Shown one piece after another: positions 1-9,694 of a DNA stretch of 64,000 nucleotides (positions within the stretch are counted from its first letter, which is position 1; every line of letters starts with the position of its first letter). This DNA is from Misgurnus anguillicaudatus. Lineage: Eukaryota; Chordata; Actinopteri; Cypriniformes; Cobitidae. The notes under the pieces are model-generated. The model made no database searches and was not told the origin of the DNA. It was given only the letters and a program-made list of their open reading frames with translations. The stretch lies in the NCBI RefSeq assembly GCF_027580225.2, contig NC_073356.2, positions 12,369,001 to 12,433,000 on the forward strand. Reading direction: 5' to 3'. A program made the translations under genes and the position numbers.

Positions 1-2691
1 CTTATGGTCCGTCCATACTATGAAAGGTACACCCGACCCTTCAAGCCAGTGACGCCATTCCTCCAGTGCCAATTTGACGGCCAACAACTCCCGATTGCCA
101 ATGTCATAGTTAACCTCCGCAGGGGATAAACGATGAGAATAATACGCGCAAGGATGAACCTTTCCGTCTGAGGATGCGCGCTGGGATAACACTGCTCCTA
201 CCCCCACCTCTGACGCGTCGACCTCCACTAGGAATTGACGTGAGCGATCAGGGGTGACAAGAATTGGAGCTGAAACAAAGCAGCTTTTCAGTTTGGTAAA
301 CGCAGCCTCAGCTGCGTCTGACCACCTGAACGTCAAACTAGGGGAGGTCAAAGCGGTCAGAGGTGCGGCTAGCTGGCTGAAATGGCGCATGAAACGCCGA
401 TAAAAATTGGCAAACCCCAGAAATCTCTGCAGGGCCTTGCGAGACTCTGGGGATGGCCAATCTACCACAGCCTTAACCTTCTCAGGATCCATGCGAACAC
501 CCTCAGTCGAAATGATGTGTCCTAGAAAAGAAACAGACTGTGCATGAAAAACGCATTTCTCCGCCTTGACAAACAATCCATTCTCTAGCAACCGCAGAAG
601 CACTCGTCGTACGTGTTGCACGTGTTCCTGGAGAGACGAAGAAAAAATCAATATGTCATCCAGGTAAACATATATGAACTGATCGACCATGTCTCGCAAC
701 ACGTCATTAACGAGTGCTTGGAAGACTGCCGGCGAGTTAGATAGCCCGAAAGGCATCACGCAGTACTCAAAATGGCCACGAGGGGTGTTAAACGCAGTCT
801 TCCATTCGTCCCCCTCCCTGATGCGGACCAAATGATAAGCGTTACGTAAGTCCAATTTAGTGAAAACGGCCGCTCCCTGCAACCTCTCAAAAGCTGAAGA
901 CATAAGCGGCAAAGGATAAGTATTCTTTACCGTTATGTTGTTCAGCCCTCGGTAATCAATACAAGGTCGCAAGGATCCGTCCTTCTTTCCCACAAAAAAG
1001 AACCCCGCCCCCGCTGGAGAAGAGGAAGGGCGAATGAACCCCGTTGCTAGAGAACCGGATATATATTTCTCCATGGCCGCCGTCTCTGGAATAGACAAGG
1101 AATATAACTTGCCCTTAGGCGGAGAGGTACCTGGCAATAACTCTATCGCACAGTCATAGGGACGATGAGGAGGAAGAGAATCAGCCCGCGACTTACTGAA
1201 CACCTCCTTCAGGTCGTGGTACTCCGCGGGCACGTTAGTCATATCCACTGCTTCCCCCTGAAACACAGACTCAGAAACATTAACACCAGCAGACAAAAGA
1301 CAAGACAAATTACACTCCTCGCTCCAGCTAACCACAGATCCGAGACGCCAATCAATCCTGGGGTTGTGTTGATGGAGCCAAGTGTGACCGAGAACAATGG
1401 GAGTCTGAGGTGAGTCTGTGATGAGGAATGAAATGTTCTCCGTATGATTACCAGATGTGATGAGTGAAACAGGGATGGTGGTCTGAGTGATGACTGGTAG
1501 CTTGTTTCCATCAAGTGCAAACGGTGCAATGGGATGTTTGAGGGAGGTGAGAGGAATCCTGATCTTATGTGCGAAGTTGATGTCCATGAAACTACCCTCG
1601 GCCCCAGAATCCACCAAAGCGTGCTGATCCAGTGTGTGGGTAGACCACCGTAGTCTCACCGGAAGGAGTGTCGATGTTGATGAGGTCTTCCTGGCAGAGA
1701 TCCCACCCGATAGTAGCCTCAGATTTACTATCGGGCTTGATCCTTTTACTGGGCAGCGCTGGATGTGATGTTCTGGGCTGCCACAGTATAAACACAGTCC
1801 AAGGGATCTCCGCCTGATCCTCTCCTCCCGGGAGAGCCGAGCTCGCCCCACCTGCATGGGTTCCAGATCTCCAGGTGGGCTGACCGCAACCTCTGGCCGC
1901 CGGTGCTGAACCTCTGGACAGGTTGTGCAAGTGGTCCTCTCCCTCCGTCTGGCTGCTTGGTTGAGCCGGTTGTCTATCTTGATAGTGAGTTCGATAAGTC
2001 CGTTGAGTGAAGAGGGAGGTTCAACGGCTCGAATCTCCTGCTGGATGCGGTCAGCCAACCCATGCAGGAAATGATCCCACTGCGCCTCTTCGTTCCACTT
2101 ACACTCCGCCGCCAGGGTGCGGAACTCAATAGAGTAGTCTGATACGGACCTATCATCTTGACGTAGGTCCGCTAGAAGCCTGGCCGCCTCCCTCCCGGCG
2201 ACGGAGCGGTCGAAAACCCGTCTCATCTCCTCCGAAAGGGTGTGGAACGAAGCACAGCAGCGATCTTGGTTCTCCCACACCGCCGTCCCCCAGAGGGCAG
2301 CCCTACCCGTAAGTAGGGAAAGTACGAACGCCACCTTCATCTCCTCGGTGGTGAACGTGCGGGGCTGCAAGGCGAAGTGCAGAGAACAATGAGAAAGAAA
2401 TGATCGACAAAATCTTGGCTCACCCGCATACTTCTCTGGAATGGGGAGGTGTGGCTCGGACTGGGGAAAACCCCCAGTGATGATCGGCGGTGTGGGTGGC
2501 GTGGGGGGCGCAGTGGGCGGCGGTGGAAGATGTTGTTGAGCCTGGAGAGCGAGCTCGGAAACCTTCGTCACCATCGCTTGGAAAGCTCGACCCATCTCAT
2601 CTATCGCCTTGTCTTGACGATCCATGCGACCCACGGTGCGTTGCAAAAACTCCTCCAGATGAGATGGGGAGCGATCGCCTGCTGCTTCCAT
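1..2691 (-). CDS. Ty3/gypsy retrotransposon Gag-Pol polyprotein (3' part beyond window)
   Basis: One reading frame starts at the ATG at 2691-2689 and stays open, in my reading, to the window edge (897 codons, no stop seen). In order it shows a Gag region with a proline-rich stretch near residue 60, and a CCHC zinc knuckle (C-x2-C-x4-H-x4-C) from residue 300. A retropepsin-like [11 protein letters not shown] follows with Asp about 361, then a reverse transcriptase with the catalytic YLDD box at residues 676-679. The RNase H start is at the window edge (WTDHK). All landmarks are in phase with the ATG, so Gag and Pol appear fused rather than separated by a frameshift. Domain order RT then RNase H, with Gag resembling retrotransposon-Gag-like proteins, points to Ty3/gypsy, possibly the Tf1/sushi group (inference). 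It copies its own RNA into DNA. Integrase should lie left of position 1 and was not seen. Apparently intact over the visible part. Confidence 0.9.
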   Translation of the reverse strand, partial: MEAAGDRSPSHLEEFLQRTVGRMDRQDKAIDEMGRAFQAMVTKVSELALQAQQHLPPPPTAPPTPPTPPIITGGFPQSEPHLPIPEKYAGEPRFCRSFLSHCSLHFALQPRTFTTEEMKVAFVLSLLTGRAALWGTAVWENQDRCCASFHTLSEEMRRVFDRSVAGREAARLLADLRQDDRSVSDYSIEFRTLAAECKWNEEAQWDHFLHGLADRIQQEIRAVEPPSSLNGLIELTIKIDNRLNQAARRRERTTCTTCPEVQHRRPEVAVSPPGDLEPMQVGRARLSREERIRRRSLGLCLYCGSPEHHIQRCPVKGSSPIVNLRLLSGGISARKTSSTSTLLPVRLRWSTHTLDQHALVDSGAEGSFMDINFAHKIRIPLTSLKHPIAPFALDGNKLPVITQTTIPVSLITSGNHTENISFLITDSPQTPIVLGHTWLHQHNPRIDWRLGSVVSWSEECNLSCLLSAGVNVSESVFQGEAVDMTNVPAEYHDLKEVFSKSRADSLPPHRPYDCAIELLPGTSPPKGKLYSLSIPETAAMEKYISGSLATGFIRPSSSPAGAGFFFVGKKDGSLRPCIDYRGLNNITVKNTYPLPLMSSAFERLQGAAVFTKLDLRNAYHLVRIREGDEWKTAFNTPRGHFEYCVMPFGLSNSPAVFQALVNDVLRDMVDQFIYVYLDDILIFSSSLQEHVQHVRRVLLRLLENGLFVKAEKCVFHAQSVSFLGHIISTEGVRMDPEKVKAVVDWPSPESRKALQRFLGFANFYRRFMRHFSQLAAPLTALTSPSLTFRWSDAAEAAFTKLKSCFVSAPILVTPDRSRQFLVEVDASEVGVGAVLSQRASSDGKVHPCAYYSHRLSPAEVNYDIGNRELLAVKLALEEWRHWLEGSGVPFIVWTDHK

Positions 2692-2707
2692 GATGGTCAG
2701 ATCCTTC

Positions 2708-3199
2708 TGTAACGATACAATAAAGTGGAGGAAGCAAGCGCAGGCGATCAACACAGATTTATTATGAATGAGGGTAATACAGTGAAACAACATAGAAAGT
2801 GACTGAGTCCAGGATGTTGGCAATGGTGATCGAAGGTCTACGGTGGCGTGAGAAGTGTTGATTGGTGAAGTCAGTGGTGAGTGTGAAGATGGCCAAATGG
2901 ATGAAACCAGGAACGGACCGGAACACTCACACGAAGACGACAACACGAAACACTAATCCAAATACACGAACACGGGAGACGATAATCCAAACTGTGTGGC
3001 TGGAACATGAATGAGGATCTGACAACAGGAAGAGAACTGAGTGAGTATATGTAGCAGATGGGTAATGAGGACCAGCTGGAGCGAGGCAATCATACACAGG
3101 TGACAACACTTAATCAAACGAGCACATGGCAGAGGTGAGTGAACAAACAAACACACACACACATGACACGGAGGAAACAGAGGATTTCCTACCGTGATT
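2708..3199 (-). mobile_element. 5' LTR of the Ty3/gypsy element
   Basis: Read on the minus strand this roughly 490-bp block ends in CGTTACA immediately before a 16-nt leader and the Gag ATG. It contains TTCATAATAAATCTG, an AATAAA polyadenylation signal, about 60 nt before its end, as expected for the R region of an LTR. The outer end is near 3196-3199 (TCACGGTAGGAAATCC); the canonical terminal TG there is not clear, so that border is approximate. Short minus-strand ORFs at 2871-3162 fall in the LTR and are not coding. The 3' LTR lies outside the window. Confidence 0.75.
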
Positions 3200-3735
3200 T
3201 AAAATTTACTTAAAATATACTGTTTCTAAATGATGCTAAATAATGTATTTTATAAATATGCTGTCAATAATAATAATAACTTTAAGCAAACCGATAAAAT
3301 ATACCTAAAATAAACTTTAAAATAAGTTCAAATTAGTATACTTTAAAAATTGCACAGAACTTTAAGTATGTTTATTTAAAGTATACTTTTTGAAAATATA
3401 CTAAATTATAATTATTTTGAAGTATAAAAGTTAAATTGTAAGCAAATATGTTGTAAGCATAATTTCAATATATTTAAAATTTCTTTCTAAGTATATTTGT
3501 AATGTACTATTGCAAAGTTAAATATACTTGAAATACAATAAAGTATATTTATTTTTCACCAGGGCTATTCATATGGCTTTTTGCACCTTTCTTAATGTAG
3601 CTTTCGTTGTTGCATTTTTACTTCATACAATGAAAGTTTTACTTTATAAACTGAATGTATACTTTCTTATTTTTAGTTTAAAAGAAGTATACTTATAGCA
3701 CACTTGAAAAAACGTATTTTTTGTAAGGGGTAACA
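3200..3735. repeat. AT-rich repeat with reiterated AAGTATAC-type motifs
   Basis: The motif AAGTATACTT or close variants recur in both orientations throughout (for example near 3335, 3375, 3655 and 3685). That is typical of degenerate non-autonomous DNA transposons. I could not define termini. No coding potential. Confidence 0.4.
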
Positions 3736-5689
3736 TATTTTTCAGATCTTTTGTGCTGCGAATACAACAATCTACCTGTTAAGCTACAGGAATTTGAAGC
3801 TTCTTCCTTTCTACATAAGAAAACAACGAAAGCTAATGATCCAAATTATTTTTATGTGCATTTATTAGATTGTTTATTACTATAACGTTGCCCTTGATTT
3901 GGTTTATAACCAAACTCCTTGAACTGTTGCCTCACACCATAAATAAATGCATTCTTTGATTTAAATCTTAGTGCTTCAACATTATTATTTTCCTCACTTC
4001 TGATAAATTAGACCTAATGCTGACAGATATTTTTATCATAAAGCAGCAGGTTCCTAAACTTGATGCTTGAAACCCCTTTTGTTGTGTAGTGTGCACTCAA
4101 CAGTCAAACTTTAAATAATTTATGAAAAAAATAATTTCAGTGTAAGTTCATAAACATAAGTTCAGTATGTTGAGAACCAGTGTCCTAAATCTGGGAGAGT
4201 AAATGTGTAGGCTTACTGATTTGCTCTGTGTATGTGGTTGTGTTTATTTCTATATTAAAAAATAATACTATGGCTGTGTCCGAAATAGTCCCCTGGCTAT
4301 AACCTCATTCATTCCCTATCCCCAACATTAATTATAGTCCACTTGAATGAGTGAACGAGTGAATGAACTCAAACAATAAGCTGCAAAAGCGATGCGGGAG
4401 CCATCTTGTGTCGAGTTGGTGTAGTTTATTTGGCACGCACCTCATAAGGGGCCGTTGAGTGTAGGCTACATCCAGTGGTGTTGTAGTAGGCTACAGTGGT
4501 CCTTAAAACTTTTTCATTGTGTGGCCCCCTTTGTATATGGTGCACCCCTACGTGGCCCACTTTAAAAGAAAATGTATAAAACATTCCAAAACTTAATATT
4601 TGAATTAAACAAAACATATTAAACTATACAATGTATTTTTGTTGGTTAGTAGCCTTGTTTTTCTGAGATTTAATTTATGATAAATTAATTTATTTTATAA
4701 AATGCCATAAAACTGAGTCCCCCTGGCACCATCTCAGGGCCCCCAGTTTGAGAACCACTAGTAGTGGTGCAGGGTACGCAAGGTATACAGAGTACACCCG
4801 CTTCTTTATTAGATGGCATGCCATGGGTTATACACTTCTAAAAGACGACTTTATTTGTATAGCACATTTCATACACAGAGGTTATTTAAAGTGCTTTACA
4901 TAGAAATGATAAATCAATATGTAAAAGAAAAAAATAAGAGACTTTTAAGAGACACTAAAATCACAATAACAACAAAGATACATGAGAATTTAAAATAACA
5001 ATTAAAAGAAAGCAAATATGTGTAATGAATTAAAAGTGCAGTCAAGTGTGAAGCAGCATAGTGCTCATTCAGTAAATGCAGAGTTAAACAGATGTGTTTT
5101 TAATTTAAAAGTGTCTACTGTTGATACATTAAACACAGAAAAGTACAGCAAAAAAGTGCATGAAATAGTGATATAGGATATATGGTATTATACAAAATAT
5201 AGGTACCAACCGCGAAAACAAGGAAACCATTAAATTACCACAATTAAATAAGCTCATGTTTCAATTTTATAACATGTAAATGTACTAACTTTAACTTTTG
5301 TAATCCAGTTTTTAAAAAATATATGTATATTAGTGATGCCTATTGTAAATTTAGTAATTGGAACTTTATTAGTAGTTGCCTTTTACTCTAAACAACTATT
5401 TGTTGGTAATTAGATTAAACACGAAAAACGTAGTATTCATAACTTTACTTAAACTTGTGTGTTACACGTACTAAATATGTTAAGTTACCAAGTGAACTCA
5501 AATGTATTCAAAAATAAAATTAAAAAACATAAGTAATGCCAACTACTATAACAATTGCATCAAAATTAAGTAAATCTCGCATATAATTTTAAGCAACTAG
5601 AGCCGCGTGATATGCAAATTTCCCATGATGCCTTTCCAGCCAAAAATTCTGACATCTGTCGTAGCCATGATGTGAAGCACATGCACTGT
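3736..5689. other. AT-rich intergenic DNA with transposon debris, no gene seen
   Basis: No convincing ORF. At 4700-4762 there is CCCCAGTTTGAGAACCACT, a phrase typical of hAT-type transposon ends, and 4268-4290 (GGCTGTGTCCGAAATAGTCCC) resembles another transposon end. 4842-4905 carries TTTATTTGTATAGCACATTT and AAAGTGCTTTACA, a dispersed fish repeat tail that recurs in better form at 7219-7285. The remainder is unclassified AT-rich sequence. Confidence 0.4.
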
Positions 5690-6309
5690 AAAAAAATCCA
5701 ACTTCAATTTTAACTTTCAACAAAAAGATAATTAAGTAACTTGATTTTTTTGTTGAAGGGTGTCAATTCATTATTTTGTGTTCACTGAATGAAATAAGCA
5801 TAATTATCCTGCTAACAAATATTATTTTGTTGACTGGACATAGATATATAAGTTTTTGTCCAATTCATTTACCCAACTTGCCAGACTGAGTAATCTGAAC
5901 AAGCAATTAAAAAAAACAATGGACTGAATGGTTCCCAGCATGCATTGCGGCATGTTCACTTCTTTGGTTAATATTTAAAAAAAGATTACTGTTTTAATGT
6001 TTGCTGGCTTTTTTCTGTTGATATGTTGTTAATGTTAGTTATATGTTGTATTAAGGGTTATTTTGAAAGAATTATGTATAATTGAGAAGTGTGTGTTCAG
6101 TTTAGAGGGCAGCCCAGTGGGCTAGCACACATCATTGGTGCCTCACAGCAAAATGGGATCTGGTTCAAGCAAGAGCTAAGTCAGACAAAGACTTTTTTCA
6201 GGAGACCTTTCTGTGTAAACTTCCACAGTCCAAAACATGCAGGTTAGCTGAATTGGATATAGTAAATTGCCCTTTACCCAACTTCACTCTATAAAAATTA
6301 TGTGTTGGA
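5690..6309. repeat. MITE-like AT-rich repeat with CACTGTAAAAAA end
   Basis: Begins with CACTGTAAAAAAATCC near 5684, a common terminal motif of fish MITEs; the same motif opens the elements at 6491 and 53810. It contains TTCCCAGCATGCATTGCGG at 5932-5951, matched by TTCCCAGCATGCTTTGCAT at 6749-6768 in the next element, so the two blocks appear related. A SINE fragment interrupts the distal half. The right terminus is not defined. Confidence 0.45.
6106..6290 (+). repeat. degenerate tRNA-derived SINE fragment
   Basis: The order of phrases, GGCAGCCCAGTGGGCTAGCAC, then GGTGCCTCACAGCAAAATGGG, a degraded GGTTC box, TTTCTGTGTAAACTTCC, CCACAGTCCAAAACATGCAGG and GAATTGGATATAGTAAATTGCCC, follows the body of the fish SINE whose head is tRNA-like and whose middle reads 'TCCAAAAACATGCAGGTTAG'. 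The head (A-box region) and B-box are mutated, so it is a dead copy. A second fragment of similar sequence is at 27160-27300. Confidence 0.55.
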
Positions 6310-6492
6310 TTTATCACACTTTTTAAGTAATCCCAACCTGAAATAACTCTACCCAAAATTAACAAGAAAATATGTGTTACATGAACTTAAATATTTGAGT
6401 TCATGTAACACTTTTTACTTAAATATAAACAGAGGTTTTCTTGTTAATTTTAAGTAAAAGTATCCAAGTTGGGATTACTTAAAAAGTGTTCA
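6310..6492. repeat. foldback MITE with near-complete inverted arms
   Basis: The left arm CACTTTTTAAGTAATCCCAAC is repeated as its reverse complement at the right end (GTTGGGATTACTTAAAAAGTG). The arms extend inward through AAAATTAACAAGAAAA to a nearly perfect core, TTACATGAACTTAAAT followed by ATTTGAGTTCATGTAA. The whole 180-bp block can fold into one hairpin. Non-coding. Confidence 0.7.
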
Positions 6493-7215
6493 CTGTAAAA
6501 AATTATTATGTGCCTTAGTAAATTTAACTTGAATGATTAAATGAGTAAATTTTATAAAAAAAAAAAAAGTAAAATTAACACAAAAAATGTAAGTAATTCT
6601 AAATGAACACATTGTTGAGTAAATTTAACGTAATTTTATCATGTAAAATCCACCTAAATTTGTAAGAAGGAAATTAACTTAATACTTTTGTGTTGAAACT
6701 ACTTGAATTATTTAGGTAAATATAACTAACTAGGCAGTGGACTTGTACTTCCCAGCATGCTTTGCATGGGACTGCATTTGGAGAGTAAAATTTGAAAATA
6801 AACGCTATTTTATGTGTTTTAAACAAAAAAGAAAGACTTGTTAGCGTTTAATGTTAAACTATCTTTGAGATTTAGAAGAGTTTCTGTTTCTGTTTTGAGT
6901 TTTGGTGCTTGTTGTCTTCCAGCTATTCAGGTTCATTCGTTTTTGTTACAAATAAGTTACATTACTGGCACTCTTGTTTGGGAGAGCAAATATCTCTTAA
7001 TAAAGTAAGAGTTGAAAATATTGTGATTCCTTTATTTATCTGAATATTAATGAAAGTTAATATAGAATAAGAGATTAAAAAACTATTGGATTAAACTTAA
7101 TTTAAGTATGTAGAAATTAAAACATTAAATTGAGCTTGTTGGACATAATTTGTTTTAGTGTACAATTATGAATATAATAAATCTGAAATTACTTTTAAAA
7201 TATAAGTACACTCAA
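6493..7215. repeat. AT-rich CACTGTAAAAAA-ended MITE-like element
   Basis: Opens with CACTGTAAAAAATTATTATG at 6491, directly against the preceding foldback. It contains the TTCCCAGCATGCTTTGCAT phrase shared with the block at 5690. The right border is unclear and is placed before the SINE tail. No coding potential. Confidence 0.4.
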
Positions 7216-7495
7216 CTTAAAAATATATGGTAAATGGACTGCATTTATATAGCGCTTTTAACAGACCTAAGGCCATCCAAAGTGCTTTACAATTTTGCCT
7301 CACATTCACCCATTCACTCACACATTCATACACCAACGGCGTTGTCAGCCATGCCAGCTCGTCGGGAGCAGTTGGGGTTAGGTGTCTTGCTCAAGGACAC
7401 CTCGACACTTGGTCCGGTGGAGCCGGGGATTGAACCACCAACCTTCCAGTTTGTAGACAACCTACATGAACCACTGAGCAACTGCCACCCGCACA
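7216..7495 (-). repeat. tRNA-derived SINE with L2-like tail
   Basis: Read on the minus strand it begins GGGTGGCAGTTGCTCAGTGG (pol III A-box-like). A B-box-like GGTTCAATCCC follows at about 7425-7435. Next comes a conserved body with GTCCTTGAGCAAGACACC, and the 3' tail AAAAGCGCTATATAAATGCAG resembles the ends of fish L2-group LINEs. This is the architecture of a tRNA-headed SINE that borrows LINE machinery for reverse transcription. The plus-strand ORFs at 7227-7527 are chance. Its 5' end abuts the transposon starting at 7496. Confidence 0.75.
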
Positions 7496-9694
7496 GGGCT
7501 GCGTTCTCTGATAACGTTGTCTCTTAGCGCGCTACGAAGACTTAAAATGTACACCTTAACTACAGGTATACATTTCCTACGTGTGTTCTCCGAACTATAC
7601 CTTAGGATGTTGCTTAAGGTAAACCTTCTTAAGTTCGACCTTAGCGGGTGCTGTCCATGATGGGGGTGCTGAATAGGTTGTTATCGATTGCTCGACAATC
7701 AATTATTTACTTCATGTAATAGGTGTAAAAATATTTCAAATTGCAAAGAACTAAATTCAACCTTCTATATTTTATATCAAACCCGTGCAAAACCAGCAAC
7801 TTTATTTCCAAATGTATCGTGTATAAACTGCTCCAATGCATCCATTATTCCTTCACTTTAAAGGATAATTTATATTAGGGGTTCCCAAAAAGTGGGTTGC
7901 ACTGGGGAATAAGGTGGGTCGTGAAAGTCACCTGCTTGGATGTGCATTACACTTAAAATATCTAAAAACAAACTGTTGTTGTTCATTAGTTCACGCATTT
8001 ATTGTGCTTGGACAGTCAAGTCCACCCGGCAGTAGTGTTGACAGACCTTGACTATGTGGATGACATCAGTCTGCTCTCCGACAACATGGAACAAGCACAG
8101 GAACTACTACACAGGGTAGAGATAGAGTGCGCCATGGTTGGCCTTAGGGTAAATTCAAAGAAAACTGAGGTCTTGACCTACAACGTTCCACCAGAACATC
8201 AACCTCTGATAACAGCAGGAGACACTGTGCTGAAAGAAGTTAAGGACTTCAAATACCTGGGCGCATGGGTCAACTCAACTGAGCAAGATCTAAAAGTGAG
8301 GAAGGCACTTGCATGGAGGGCCCTTAACGGCATGAGCAGTGTATGGAACTCCAACCTTTCCAACCAAATCAAACTCAGCTTCTTCTACGCGACGGTAGAG
8401 TCCGTTCTCCTCTATGGCAGTGAATGCTGGACCCTGAATCCAACCTTAGAGAAGTCCCTGGATGGGTGCTACACCAGGATGCTGCGTGCAGTGCTTAAGA
8501 TCAGCAAGAGTGCGCATGTAGCCAACAACATCCTGTATGAGGGAGTACCAAGAGTGAGCAACAAGATTGCTGTGAGGAGGATGAGACTTGCAGGACATTG
8601 CCGAAGGCATCGAGAGCTGCCAGCCAGCAAGCTGGTGCTGTGGGATCCAACACATGGCCATCGGTCAAGAGGACGTCCCACGATAACATACGTTGACATA
8701 CTCAAGAGGGATGCAGGAGCCCAGAGCACCAACGAACTGGCCAGATGCATGGAGAATTGGGATGACTGGAGGCAACGATGGAAGGCTCGTCTGAGGACGA
8801 CCTAGAGAGAGACAGTGGATGCGCAAGCAGCGTCGTTACAATGCGCATAAAGCTTAATGGACGCATTTCTGGAGCCTGTCTGTCTACCTCAAATATAACA
8901 TAAAATATGTATTATATAATAGCCTATATAAATATATAGTATGATTGCTTTAGAGTTTAGCTTTGATTAGTTTTAATGTGGAAATTTTGTTGACCTTAGG
9001 AGACTACAAGCAGTAATCAAGTGCGCAGTTTATTTTGAATCTTTATAAAGAATATGGCATGCAGTTGCCTCAAAGTTATAAAACATTAAAAAACTTCGAT
9101 GCAAAGTCGAATTAACATTAATAATCATAATAATTTTTTGTAATTTTACCCAATTTATTTATGCAGCTAAAATACTAGCCGGTAGACTAAGATTTAACGG
9201 ATATGAAATGCACAAATGAAATAGTAGGATTCGCTGTATAGCTGCCAGTTTCACCAACTCCATAACCCAAAATATATTTTTTAAATAGTTTCTTAAGCCT
9301 GTAGCATTTAATAGTTCGCAGCTGATGTCCCTTTGGAAAACATAATTAAAAATCTAACAACCATCAATGTAATGATGTCTAATTATGTGAATGTTTTATT
9401 CTTTAAATCTAAAAATATTTGCCTAATTAAACACGGAGTATATTGCATTTTCTTTTTCAAATATTTAGTTATATAGACTGCAATGTAAGCTTTTATGAAA
9501 GTGATGGCCCCTAGTTGAGTCATGTGGGATAAGGTATAGCTAAGAGTGCTCCAGACCAACCTTCCGAACGAACGACTTACAGAAGTGATACGTAACTAAG
9601 AACGTTTCGGGAAACATGTATTAGCGATAAGGTACAGCTTAAGGTACAACTTAAGAACGACGTAGAGCTAAGAAGGTTTCGGAGAACGCAGCCC
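7496..9694. mobile_element. 2.2-kb DNA transposon with GGGCTGCGTTCTC terminal inverted repeats
   Basis: The left end GGGCTGCGTTCTCTGATAAC is mirrored at the right end, which on the minus strand reads GGGCTGCGTTCTCCGAAACC. Subterminal motifs related to CTTAAG and TACCTTA recur on both sides. I see no transposase, so it is non-autonomous or decayed. A LINE fragment (8002-8805) sits inside. The three bases flanking the ends (ACA left, AGA right) do not make a clear target duplication. The end style would suit PIF/Harbinger, but this is not proven. Its right terminal repeat provides the last codons of the GIMAP gene. Confidence 0.65.
8002..8805 (+). pseudogene. 5'-truncated non-LTR retrotransposon reverse transcriptase
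   Basis: 267 codons with homology beginning only near codon 9. The catalytic RT box is present in the variant LTDLDYVDDISLLSD (residues 14-28). It is followed by the thumb-like signature KDFKYLGAWVNS and, further on, LLYGSECWTL and HRSRGRPTITYVDILKRD, all usual in the C-terminal half of LINE ORF2 proteins. The endonuclease and the first half of the RT are missing. The ATG at 8002 is chance, because sequence upstream is unrelated. The stop at 8803-8805 looks like the natural C-terminus. 5' truncation is the normal result of incomplete LINE reverse transcription. The exact clade is unresolved. The frame is still open, so the insertion may be fairly young. Minus-strand ORFs over it are shadows. 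Confidence 0.8.

Noticed and set aside
1165..2712. Several ORFs opposite or out of frame to Gag-Pol (1165-1529, 1592-1930, 1974-2156, 2449-2712)
   Set aside because: Shadows of the long minus-strand Gag-Pol frame, which carries all the recognisable motifs.
7425..7435. B-box-like GGTTCAATCCC, considered as a tRNA gene
   Set aside because: No tRNA cloverleaf; SINE body and LINE-like tail follow, so it is a SINE head.
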